A stretch of 64,000 nt of DNA from Aquibacillus kalidii (GTDB taxonomy: Bacteria; Bacillota; Bacilli; Bacillales; Amphibacillaceae): contig NZ_JACLZI010000044.1 of NCBI RefSeq assembly GCF_014280935.1, positions 62,001 through 126,000 of the forward strand, in the 5' to 3' direction. A program made the position numbers and the translations under genes. Positions 55,231 to 63,621 of the stretch are shown piece after piece. The notes under the pieces are model-generated. The model was given only the letters and a program-made list of their open reading frames with translations, had not been told where the DNA came from and made no database searches. Positions within the stretch are counted from its first letter, which is position 1, and each line of letters begins with the position of its first letter.

Positions 55231-55244
55231 AGAAAGCGGTTTCT
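55231..55244. promoter_or_regulatory. cre-like site before the GH3 gene
   Basis: AGAAAGCGGTTTCT differs from TGWAANCGNTNWCA only at the two outer bases and keeps a GAAA/TTTC dyad. It is 44 bases upstream of the start codon, in promoter position. Confidence 0.6.
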
Positions 55245-55470
55245 TTAAACACACAAAAATAAAGATTAAAAATCATATATAAACTAGATATATACCTTTC
55301 TTATAGAAAAGTTTTTTCATGATGAATAGTTTAGATAGTTTATTAGATTTTATTAATTATAAATAAATCTATTTTTTCTGTTGCTATTTTTAATATAAGC
55401 TGATACTATGAAAAAGAATTAATTGGAAAGCTAATATTTATAACAATTTAGGATCTTTCCAGCAGATAAT

Positions 55471-55544
55471 TTTGACCACTTCTATCACGGAGTTAAGGCA
55501 ACGGTTCGCCGGGTCAAATGCCGATTGGCAACTAAAGTTGCCTT
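55471..55544. other. compact structured element with pseudoknot potential, or IS end
   Basis: A GC-rich island in a 760-base AT-rich gap. AAGGCAAC (55495-55502) pairs with GTTGCCTT (55537-55544) and encloses CGG-TTCG-CCG and GCC-GATT-GGC hairpins. TTTGACC (55471-55477) pairs with GGTCAAA (55512-55518), which crosses the first stem and gives a pseudoknot. GGCAAC-TAAA-GTTGCC is an exclusive alternative hairpin. It may be a structured RNA, or the end of a decayed IS21-type element, which often carries TGACC repeats. I see nothing else in 55245-55953 apart from presumed promoters. Confidence 0.45.
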
Positions 55545-55953
55545 ATTGATTGAGTTAAAAGCTCAAATTTTATAAGTTGGTTACTTTACAACCAGTGCTT
55601 TACGCACAAAACTTGTGAAACGATCAATAAGAGTGATAAAAGTAATTATTTGCTATATAAACTCTGATCCTAAAATGATATATATTGATATTAAAGAGCT
55701 TTCTATAATATTGTCCTAGGACTTTTCTGGTAAAAGTAAATTTGACTTTTATCTTAAATATATTTATGCTTTTTTATATTAATGATTATATCTAACAAGT
55801 GTAGTGCGCAGTAGGCGTTTTTCACTTGTTTTTTTGTTGTTATTTTTTTCAATTGTGTATAACAATAGTAATCCAGGTAGACAATTTAAACTAATTGAAA
55901 CGACAAATGGATGTACGGAACAGTATAAGTCAATTTAGATAGGAGACATGAAG

Positions 55954-57192
55954 ATGGGAAAAGCACTTGTTATAGGTTGTGGTGGAGTAGCATCAGTAGC
56001 TATCCACAAATGTGTTCAAAATAGTGAGGTATTTGAGGAAATTTGTATCGCTAGTCGTACAAAATCTAAATGTGACGATTTAAAAGCAAAATTAGATGGT
56101 GGTAAAACTAAAATTACAACTGCACAAGTTGATGCAAATAATGTGGACGAGCTTATTGCATTAATCGAAGAAGTTAAACCAGATATCGTAATGAACTTGG
56201 CATTACCATACCAAGATTTAACAATCATGGATGCTTGCCTTGCAACTAAAACTAACTACTTAGACACTGCAAACTATGAGCCCGAAGACACAGCAAAATT
56301 CGAATATAAATGGCAATGGGAATACCGCGAACGTTTTGAAAAAGCAGGAATTACTGCCCTTCTCGGTAGTGGATTCGATCCCGGTGTAACTGGCGTATTC
56401 TCTGCACATGCACTAAAGCATCACTTTGATGAAATTGAGTACATTGATATTTTAGACTGTAATGCTGGTGACCATGGTTATCCATTTGCAACTAATTTCA
56501 ACCCTGAAATTAACATCCGTGAAGTTTCAGCTAACGGAAGATACTGGGAAAATGGTGAATGGGTAGAGACAGAACCAATGGAAATTAAACGTGTATATGA
56601 TTTCCCTGAAATTGGTGAAAAGGACATGTACTTGCTTTACCATGAAGAACTAGAATCACTAGCTGTAAATATTCCTGGCCTTAAGCGTATCCGTTTCTTC
56701 ATGACATTTGGTGAAAGTTACCTAACACACCTAAAATGTTTGGAAAACGTTGGGATGACTTCCATTGAACCAATTGAATTTGAAGGAAAAGAAATCATTC
56801 CACTTCAATTCTTGAAAGCAGTATTACCAGACCCAGCATCTCTTGGACCACGTACAAAAGGGAAAACAAACATTGGTTGTATCTTCACTGGTAAAAAAGA
56901 CGGTAAAGAGAAAACCTATTATGTCTACAATGTATGTGACCACGAAGCGTGCTATAGAGAAGTTGGTTCCCAAGCAGTTTCTTATACAACTGGAGTACCT
57001 GCCATGATTGGCGCAATGTTAATGATGAATGGAACATGGAACAAGCCTGGCGTGTACAACATTGAGGAATTTGATCCAGATCCATTCATGGAAGCACTAA
57101 ATAAATGGGGATTACCTTGGCAAGAAAGCTTCGATCCTAAGCTTGTAGATGCTGAGCCTATCAAAAAAGAAGATCCGGAGTACGTTCGTTAA
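55954..57192 (+). CDS. carboxynorspermidine/carboxyspermidine synthase (dehydrogenase)
   Basis: A 412-residue member of the saccharopine dehydrogenase family. Rossmann motif ALVIGCGGVASVAIHKC at the N-terminus; TALLGSGFDPGVTGVFSAHAL near 150 and DHGYPFATNFNPEINIREV near 185 are typical of the CANSDH branch. It condenses aspartate semialdehyde with diaminopropane or putrescine using NADPH, making carboxynorspermidine or carboxyspermidine. An ATG at 55948 is also in frame, but AGGAG lies 2 bases before it and 8 bases before the ATG at 55954, so the latter is used. The decarboxylase gene follows after one base. Confidence 0.9.
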   Translation: MGKALVIGCGGVASVAIHKCVQNSEVFEEICIASRTKSKCDDLKAKLDGGKTKITTAQVDANNVDELIALIEEVKPDIVMNLALPYQDLTIMDACLATKTNYLDTANYEPEDTAKFEYKWQWEYRERFEKAGITALLGSGFDPGVTGVFSAHALKHHFDEIEYIDILDCNAGDHGYPFATNFNPEINIREVSANGRYWENGEWVETEPMEIKRVYDFPEIGEKDMYLLYHEELESLAVNIPGLKRIRFFMTFGESYLTHLKCLENVGMTSIEPIEFEGKEIIPLQFLKAVLPDPASLGPRTKGKTNIGCIFTGKKDGKEKTYYVYNVCDHEACYREVGSQAVSYTTGVPAMIGAMLMMNGTWNKPGVYNIEEFDPDPFMEALNKWGLPWQESFDPKLVDAEPIKKEDPEYVR

Positions 57193-57193
57193 G

Positions 57194-58321
57194 ATGCGTT
57201 TCGACGAATTACCAACTCCAAGTTATGTAGTTGATGAAGGTCTTCTTGTAAAGAATTTAAAAATCCTTCACGGTGTTATGGAACGAACAGGATCTAAAAT
57301 TGTTCTAGCACAAAAAGCATTTTCCATGTACGCTATGTATCCCCTAATCGGAGAATACTTAAGTGGGACTACAGCTAGCGGTCTTTACGAAGCACGGTTA
57401 GGTCACGAGGAAATGGGAAAAGAAAATCACATCTTTTCCCCTGCCTATCGTGATGATGAAATTGATGAAATTATTTCTATATGTGACCATATTATTTTTA
57501 ACTCCTTCTCACAGTTAGAAAAGTTTAAAGATAAAGTTCTGCAGGCAGGGAAAAAAGTTGGCTTACGTATTAATCCTGAATGCTCCACACAAGAAGGACA
57601 TGAAATCTATGATCCGTGTTCACCAGGATCTCGGTTCGGTGTAACATTAGAAAATTTCCGTCCTGAACTACTTGAAGGTGTGTCAGGTTTACATTTCCAT
57701 ACACTATGTCAGCAAAACTCTGATGACTTAGATAAAACGCTCAAGGCTGTGGAAGATAATTTTGGGACATGGTTACCACAGATGGAATGGATTAATTTTG
57801 GTGGTGGTCATCATATTACTAGAGATGACTATGATATTCCTCTTCTAGAAGCTTGTATTAAGAGAATGCAGGATAACTATGGTTTAGAAGTGTACCTTGA
57901 ACCAGGTGAAGCTGTTGCACTTAATGCTGGTTATCTTGTTACGACTGTGCTTGACACACTGCAAAACAAAATGGATATTGCCATATTAGATACTTCGGCA
58001 TCTTGTCATATGCCTGATGTATTAGAAATGCCTTATCGTCCTCCACTATTTGGATCAGGTGAAGTTGGGGAAAAGGCCTTTACGTACCGACTCGGTGGAC
58101 AAACATGCTTGGCAGGAGATACGATCGGAGATTATTCTTTTGATCAACCATTAAAAAGTGGCGACAGATTAGTGTTTGGTGACATGGCAATTTATTCTAT
58201 GGTAAAAAATACAACGTTTAATGGCATGGCATTACCTGCTATTGCTATCCAAGATAAAGATGGCGATTGTCGTATTGTTAAAGAATTCGGTTATCAAGAC
58301 TTTAAAATGAGATTGTCATAA
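57194..58321 (+). CDS. nspC: carboxynorspermidine decarboxylase
   Basis: A 375-residue PLP enzyme of the alanine racemase/fold III decarboxylase group. The PLP lysine is in SKIVLAQKAFSMYAMYP (near 42); GLHFHTLCQQNSD, INFGGGHHIT and LEPGEAVALNAGYLV are NspC signatures. It decarboxylates carboxy(nor)spermidine to (nor)spermidine. The frame is open further upstream inside the synthase gene, but the ATG at 57194, one base after the synthase stop, gives the family N-terminus (MRFDELPTPSYVVDE); translation is probably coupled. A strong terminator follows. Confidence 0.92.
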   Translation: MRFDELPTPSYVVDEGLLVKNLKILHGVMERTGSKIVLAQKAFSMYAMYPLIGEYLSGTTASGLYEARLGHEEMGKENHIFSPAYRDDEIDEIISICDHIIFNSFSQLEKFKDKVLQAGKKVGLRINPECSTQEGHEIYDPCSPGSRFGVTLENFRPELLEGVSGLHFHTLCQQNSDDLDKTLKAVEDNFGTWLPQMEWINFGGGHHITRDDYDIPLLEACIKRMQDNYGLEVYLEPGEAVALNAGYLVTTVLDTLQNKMDIAILDTSASCHMPDVLEMPYRPPLFGSGEVGEKAFTYRLGGQTCLAGDTIGDYSFDQPLKSGDRLVFGDMAIYSMVKNTTFNGMALPAIAIQDKDGDCRIVKEFGYQDFKMRLS

Positions 58322-58348
58322 TAAGTTTATAATTTATATACGTTATCT

Positions 58349-58383
58349 AAAAGAACCCGACTTGTGAGTCTGGTTCTTTTTTT
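58349..58383 (+). terminator. terminator after nspC
   Basis: AAAGAACCCGACT-TGTG-AGTCTGGTTCTTT stem (one G-T pair) followed by a run of T, 28 bases past the stop. Confidence 0.92.
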
Positions 58384-58646
58384 ATATTTCTTCTTTATAG
58401 TCTTCGCTTCTCGTGCATATACTTCATCCACTTTGCTAATTTATATTGACAAAGACAATATCCAATAGACAATCTTTTTATAATTATTCTTTTCACATAA
58501 TTTATTTATTTTAGAAACCTCTTTTTTTAAATACCTAACTTTATTCCTGTAATTCCTTTTTAAGATATCCTGAAAATCTATACTTCGGCTTAGACACTAT
58601 AAAAAATATTGATTAAGGCATCTAATTTTTTCCATTTGAAAATCGT

Positions 58647-59105
58647 AACGAATCAACTCCATTAGTGCAGGTATTTCCTTCCCATCCCTAATACCGCAAC
58701 GAATCAACTCCATTAGTGCAGGTATTTCCTTCCCATCCCTAATACCGCAACGAATCAACTCCATTAGTGCAGGTATTTCCTTCCTATCCCAAATACCGCA
58801 ACGTAGCAGCTCCATTAGGACAGCTATTTCCTTCCCACCCCTAATACCGCAACGAATCAACTCCATTAGTGCAGGTATTTCCTTCCTATCCCAAATACCG
58901 CAACGTATCAGCTCCATTCGTGCAGGTATTTCCTTCCCACCACAAATACCGCAACGTATCAGCTCCATTCGTGCACTTATTTCCTTCCCACCACAAATAC
59001 CGCAACGGGTCAGCTCGATTCGTGCACTTATTTCCTTCCCATCACAAATACCGCAACGTATCAGCTAAAATTATGCAAATTTCTTCCTTTCCTTCTAAAT
59101 TATCA
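58647..59105. repeat. tandem array of nine 51-bp hairpin repeats
   Basis: Units of exactly 51 bp start at 58647, 58698, 58749, 58800, 58851, 58902, 58953 and 59004; a degenerate ninth starts at 59055. Units 1 and 2 are identical except at the right edge. Each holds GGTATT ... AATACC with a loop of about 13 pyrimidine-rich bases. Because 51 is divisible by three, frames stay open on both strands (17-residue periods), which is not evidence of coding. The flanks 58384-58646 and 59106-59203 show no gene. Confidence 0.92.
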
Positions 59106-59203
59106 AAGTTTTTTTAAAACTAATAAATACTATTCGTACATTAAAGCAATCCTATCTATATAAAGTATATTTTTGCTGTATACCAAGTTAAGGAGGGCAC
59201 ACA

Positions 59204-60325
59204 TTGGAAGATTTAACGATTAATAAAAGCACTGACTATTACGATAAAGTTATCGCTTTAAATGGGAGGTTTAACGTAAAGCTAAGCAACAAGGATCCCT
59301 TAGAGTCTAAGAAGTTAACATTAAAGCCCTTAAAAGACCAAGTAATCGTCATTACTGGAGCAACAAGTGGAATTGGTCTAGTAACCGCAAGGATGGCAGT
59401 TTCAAAAGGAGCGAAGGTTGTTTTAGCAGCACGTAATGAAGAGGCATTAAATCAATTAGTTAAGGAATTTTCAAATAAAGGTTATCAAGCTACCTATGTA
59501 AAAGCTGATGTCGGGAAGGAAGAAGATGTAAACCTTGTTGCCGAAACTGCGATTAAAGAATTTGGAACATTTGACACTTGGGTCAATAATGCAGGGGTTG
59601 CGATTTTCGGTTACGCCATGGATGTACATATTGATGACATGAAACGGATGCACGACACAAATTATTGGGGTGTCGTATACGGGAGTAGAGTTGCAGTTAA
59701 GCACTTTAGAGAAAGAGGAATTCCCGGTGCCCTTATTAATGTTGGGAGCTTGTTTGGAGACAGGGGAACACTTATTCAATCAACCTACGCTCCTTCTAAA
59801 TTTGCTGTACATGGATGGACGGAAAGCTTAAGAATGGAATTAGAAAAAGAAAAAGAACCTGTTTCCGTCACGCTCATTCATCCTGGCAGAATTGATACGC
59901 CATATAATGAGCACGCGACAAATTACTTGGACAAACATCCCGTTCATAAAGGTATGATTTATCCACCACAAGCTGTTGCTGAAGCAATTCTTTACGCAGC
60001 TGAGCATCCGAAAAGGGATATGTTTGTTGGCTCGCAGGCAAAAATTGTTGAACTGCTCGGAACACTTCTACCTAGATTTACAGATAGATTAATGGAACTT
60101 TTAATTCCTCCGACCCAATATGCTAATAGACCTTCTACTCCAAATAAAGATAATGGTTTATATCATCCTGGGTATGGATTGCACGAAAGAGGTACCAATG
60201 AAGGGTGGATCCGATCCAGAAGTTTGTATGTAAAAGCCAGTAAGCATCCGCTTCTATCCTTCACACTAGTTGGATTAGGGGTCTTAGCCTTAACTAATTC
60301 GAAACGGAAAAAGAAAACAACCTAG
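59204..60325 (+). CDS. short-chain dehydrogenase/reductase with C-terminal membrane anchor
   Basis: A 373-residue SDR, longer than the classical 250. NAD(P)-binding motif TGATSGIG (near 54), NNAGVA (about 127), catalytic Ser in NVGSLFG and the YAPSK motif (Tyr/Lys near 190-194). An extra 45-residue N-terminus precedes the fold, and the C-terminus holds a hydrophobic segment (about 347-362, LLSFTLVGLGVLALT) followed by KRKKK, a likely membrane anchor. A TTG start is set by AAGGAGGG, 7 bases upstream. The next gene codes a CYP152 fatty-acid hydroxylase, so a hydroxy- or keto-lipid substrate is plausible, but this is inference. Confidence 0.88.
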   Translation: MEDLTINKSTDYYDKVIALNGRFNVKLSNKDPLESKKLTLKPLKDQVIVITGATSGIGLVTARMAVSKGAKVVLAARNEEALNQLVKEFSNKGYQATYVKADVGKEEDVNLVAETAIKEFGTFDTWVNNAGVAIFGYAMDVHIDDMKRMHDTNYWGVVYGSRVAVKHFRERGIPGALINVGSLFGDRGTLIQSTYAPSKFAVHGWTESLRMELEKEKEPVSVTLIHPGRIDTPYNEHATNYLDKHPVHKGMIYPPQAVAEAILYAAEHPKRDMFVGSQAKIVELLGTLLPRFTDRLMELLIPPTQYANRPSTPNKDNGLYHPGYGLHERGTNEGWIRSRSLYVKASKHPLLSFTLVGLGVLALTNSKRKKKTT

Positions 60326-60380
60326 CTCAACTATTACTTGTGCCACTATCATCAATAAATGAAATAAAGGAGAATTAAAC

Positions 60381-61637
60381 ATGTCAACCAATCAACAGAT
60401 TCCACATGATAAAAGTTTGGATAATACTCCAGCTCTATTGCAGGAAGGCTACTTATTTATAGATAACAGAGTTGATAGATATAAATCAGATATCTTTATA
60501 GCACGTATCCTCGGACAACAAGCCATTTGCATGAGAGGAAAAGAAGCTGCAGAGATATTTTATGATACAGACAAGTTTCAACGAAAAAAAGCTGCGCCAA
60601 AAAGATTACAACAAACACTGTTTGGTAAGAATGCCATTCAAACGATGGATAATGATGCCCACTTTCATCGAAAACTTCTTTTTATGTCACTATTAACTCC
60701 TGATCATCAACAGAAGCTTGCGAATCTTACGGACAAATATCTTCATATTGCTCTAGAAAAATGGGAATTAGATTACGAAATAAATCTATTTAATGAAGTA
60801 AAAAAGGTACTATGCACTGCTGCCTGTGAATGGGCAGGTGTCCCGTTACCTACAACAGAGGTGGAGGAACGAGCTGAAGATTTCATTTCCATGATTTACT
60901 CCTTTGGCACAATTGGACCAGAGCACTGGGAAGGTCGACGAGCCCGTAACCGAGTCGAAAATTGGATTAGAGGAATTATTTCAGAGGTACGCTCTGGAAA
61001 AACAGAAGCCACCAAAGGGACTGCGCTATATGAAATGGCCTTTTATAAACAGCAAGATGAAACACACTTAGATGATCAGATGGCAGCAGTAGAACTTATT
61101 AACGTATTAAGACCAATTGTGGCTAACGCAACCTTTATTACCTTTTCCGCTTTAGCACTACATGAATATACAGAAGAAAAGGAAAAGATTAAAGCCGAAG
61201 GAAAAGATTATTTGGAAATGTTTATTCATGAAGTTCGTCGTTTCTATCCATTTGGTCCATTTGTAGGTGCTAAAGTAAAACATGATTTCACATGGAAAAA
61301 CTGCCAATTTAATAAAGGGACACTTGTTATGCTCGATTTATATGGTACGAATCATGATCCTCGTTTATGGGATAGTCCAAATACTTTTAACCCTCGTAGA
61401 TTTGCAAAGTGGCAAGGTGGGCTATTTGATTTTATACCACAGGGTGGCGGTGATCCATCAAAAGGACACCGTTGCCCTGGAGAAGGCGTAACGGTTGAAG
61501 TGATGAAGGTTGCTATTAAATTTCTAGTAAACAAAATTTATTTTGAAGTTCCCAATCAGGATTTTAGTTTCAGTTTAGATCAAATGCCAACTCTACCTAA
61601 AAGTGGCTTCGTAATGCGTAATGTTAGAAAAAAATAA
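60381..61637 (+). CDS. cypC: cytochrome P450 CYP152 (fatty-acid peroxygenase)
   Basis: A 418-residue P450. Heme-ligand C365 in GHRCPGEG, ExxR in HEVRRF, and R244 in LRPIVANA. The Arg-Pro pair in the I-helix, in place of the usual acid-alcohol pair, is the mark of CYP152 (B. subtilis P450-BSbeta has R242 and C363). These enzymes use hydrogen peroxide directly to hydroxylate fatty acids at alpha/beta carbons, or decarboxylate them to terminal alkenes, with no reductase partner. An AAGGAG site precedes the ATG, 55 bases after the SDR gene; the two are probably co-transcribed. Confidence 0.95.
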   Translation: MSTNQQIPHDKSLDNTPALLQEGYLFIDNRVDRYKSDIFIARILGQQAICMRGKEAAEIFYDTDKFQRKKAAPKRLQQTLFGKNAIQTMDNDAHFHRKLLFMSLLTPDHQQKLANLTDKYLHIALEKWELDYEINLFNEVKKVLCTAACEWAGVPLPTTEVEERAEDFISMIYSFGTIGPEHWEGRRARNRVENWIRGIISEVRSGKTEATKGTALYEMAFYKQQDETHLDDQMAAVELINVLRPIVANATFITFSALALHEYTEEKEKIKAEGKDYLEMFIHEVRRFYPFGPFVGAKVKHDFTWKNCQFNKGTLVMLDLYGTNHDPRLWDSPNTFNPRRFAKWQGGLFDFIPQGGGDPSKGHRCPGEGVTVEVMKVAIKFLVNKIYFEVPNQDFSFSLDQMPTLPKSGFVMRNVRKK

Positions 61638-61740
61638 TAAATTGTAATACTTCCCCTCCATTTTCTGATTTGTAAAATACTGTACTGATATAAAAAATAT
61701 GGTCATATAAATGGGACATGTACTTTACAGGAGGGGAATC

Positions 61741-62013
61741 ATGTCTTCACTATTAGAAAAAACAGTTCTCATTATCGCATCATTTAGAATATTATCAGGA
61801 TGTATAGAAATCCTAGCCGCATTTTTAATCTTAAAATACAATGAAATTGAAAAAGCACTAATTATTAATAGTTCTCTTGCTATAGTTGGTCCCATAATCC
61901 TCATTCTAACAACAACGATTGGGCTGATTGGACTTACTGACAAGATGTCCCTTAGTAAGTTTTTATGGATTGCACTAGGAATCACCATACTTATTTATGG
62001 TGTCAAAAAATAG
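61741..62013 (+). CDS. YqhV-like (DUF2619) small membrane protein
   Basis: A 90-residue protein with three hydrophobic segments. The pattern RILSGCIEILAAFLILKYN, then INSSLAIVGPIILILTTTIGLIGL, matches YqhV of B. subtilis in length and sequence; that protein is linked to the sporulation spoIIIA region but has no known function. Here it is alone. The frame opens at 61711, but AGGAGGGG sits just before the ATG at 61741, which is used. Confidence 0.85.
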   Translation: MSSLLEKTVLIIASFRILSGCIEILAAFLILKYNEIEKALIINSSLAIVGPIILILTTTIGLIGLTDKMSLSKFLWIALGITILIYGVKK

Positions 62014-62163
62014 GGCAGCTAATTAAAGCACCGCTTGCTGTCATTTGTCTTGTTATGAGACATCCATCCACTTGAAAAAAGTAAAGTGTGTTGACATAAA
62101 TTCTTTATCTATCATCAAAAAAATCTATGTCACACATTCCTCTAAACTGGATACAGGTAAGCT

Positions 62164-62727
62164 TTACTCCGCTTCCACTGCATCAGCTTTGGTTGGATGA
62201 ACAGTACCAAATGGGTGGTTAGGCGGTGCATAGATAGAATAAAGTTTTAGTGGCGCATTCCCTGTATTAATCAAGTTATGCCAAGTACCAGCAGGAATGA
62301 TAATAGCTGAATCATCATAAACCCTTTTCTCAAAGGTAAGTCCATCTCTCCTTTTCCCCATTTTTACAATCCCTTGCCCTTGTTCAATACGAAGAAACTG
62401 ATCCACATTAGGATGCATCTCCAAACCAATATCTTCTCCAATACCAATACTCATTAAAGTAACTTGAAAGTGACTTCCTGTCCACAAAGCCGTTCTATAC
62501 GTACTGTTTTGTTTTGTTGCTTTATTAATATTGATGACAAAAGGATTTGGACCATAGTCTGTTAACAGATTACTGCCACCAAGATTCGTATAGCTAGGAT
62601 ACCCAAATCTGTTTGCGTAATCTATCTCATGGTCATCGGTGCGATATAAAGCATAATTTCCATGATAGTGATTTGGAAAATTACCACAGTAAGGATATTG
62701 ATAATAATACGTATAAGGATAATTCAT
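62164..62727 (-). CDS. cupin domain protein
   Basis: About 187 residues. A Tyr/His/Asn-rich N-terminal tail (NYPYTYYYQYPYCGNFPNHYH) resembles spore coat-associated proteins. A single cupin barrel follows (about 90-170): metal-binding motif 1 in GLEMHPNVDQFLRIEQGQG (His, Gln/Glu) and motif 2 in IIIPAGTWHNLINTG. Close Bacillus homologues are annotated only as cupins; a coat or spore function is inferred from the tail. The ATG at 62727 (MNYPYT) lies 9 bases after GGAGAGG and is chosen over the ATG at 62745, which has no site. Confidence 0.82.
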   Translation of the reverse strand: MNYPYTYYYQYPYCGNFPNHYHGNYALYRTDDHEIDYANRFGYPSYTNLGGSNLLTDYGPNPFVININKATKQNSTYRTALWTGSHFQVTLMSIGIGEDIGLEMHPNVDQFLRIEQGQGIVKMGKRRDGLTFEKRVYDDSAIIIPAGTWHNLINTGNAPLKLYSIYAPPNHPFGTVHPTKADAVEAE

Positions 62728-62852
62728 TTCCCTCAACCTCTCCATCGTTTATAAAATATCGTATGCACCTGTTAAGGAAACGTACTTAGTTTCAGGTTGT
62801 TTATTCCATGAATTATTTATAGTCCGTACATTGCTTCTATTACTTGGCACAA

Positions 62853-62886
62853 AAAAGTGTACCTCTATTATAAGAAGTACACTTTT
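62853..62886. terminator. hairpin upstream of the cupin gene
   Basis: AAAAGTGTAC and GTACACTTTT form a perfect 10-bp stem with a 14-base loop between two minus-strand genes; it may act as a second terminator for the gene at 63066. Confidence 0.6.
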
Positions 62887-63002
62887 ACCGAGATTCGATC
62901 TGCATGGTTGATATTAATATCCTTGTATTACAAACTATACTAGGACACTACATTGAATGTGTGCATTACTTATTTAAACACTAACTCGTCATGAAAGAAC
63001 GC

Positions 63003-63023
63003 TAATCCTTTTGGTTAGCGCCT
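63003..63023 (-). terminator. terminator after the zinc-ribbon-like gene
   Basis: On the minus strand CGCTAACC-AAAA-GGATTAGCG (one G-T pair) is followed by TTCTTT, about 45 bases past the stop. Confidence 0.7.
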
Positions 63024-63065
63024 TGTTTAGGAACGAACGTTATTTCGTATAATACTCTCGGATAA

Positions 63066-63413
63066 TTAGAAATCTAAACCAACATACATTCTCGCTGACA
63101 AAGAAGGTGCAAATGCGACCTTATACTTAGCACCTAGTTCTTGCTTTAACTTCTCCGTAAGTTGTTGACCAAGTTTATTATGCTTTTCCTCCAATTCAAT
63201 ACCGTTAGGACGTAACCTGTCTTTACTCCAGTCGATCCATTCATCGTAGATCATTACCCATTCCACTAGTTCTGCTTTTAATTCCCTTGATATAGGCAGT
63301 TCTTGTAAAGTGATATTAACTCCACATTCCCCACACCAAATCGGGTCTGTATCCACATCACCTTCAAGCTTCAACTGAAATGTTTCTTTATTATCACAAT
63401 TACACCGCAACAC
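63066..63413 (-). CDS. uncharacterised protein with N-terminal zinc-ribbon-like cysteines
   Basis: A 115-residue soluble protein that I know only as a conserved Bacillus hypothetical. The N-terminus has C-x-C (RCNCDN) and, about 20 residues on, WCGECG, the four cysteines of a possible small zinc ribbon. The rest is helical and charged (ELKAELVEWVMIYDEWIDWSKDRLRPNG, then KLGQQLTEKLKQELG) and ends in MYVGLDF. It starts at a GTG, 6 bases after AGGAG. No functional hint from neighbours. Confidence 0.75.
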   Translation of the reverse strand: MLRCNCDNKETFQLKLEGDVDTDPIWCGECGVNITLQELPISRELKAELVEWVMIYDEWIDWSKDRLRPNGIELEEKHNKLGQQLTEKLKQELGAKYKVAFAPSLSARMYVGLDF

Positions 63414-63621
63414 AAAACACTCCTATTTATCTTCTATAACTTTCATTTTCACTTTAATTTTGTGAATAGCATAGGTTAATTATTTTTGAACATATAGATT
63501 TTAACACATTTGTTTTTTGTCAGAAGAGAATTTACATCAGGATCATGTCATTCAAAAGTGACTTGTCTAAAACATACTCTTCATTATACTCATACCTAAA
63601 TTAAACACTATTTTTAAGGCA

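Noticed and set aside
58597-58968. 123-codon minus-strand frame with 17-residue repeats (MELIRCGI...)
   Set aside because: It is a by-product of the 51-bp tandem repeat; the opposite strand is equally open and no ribosome site precedes it.
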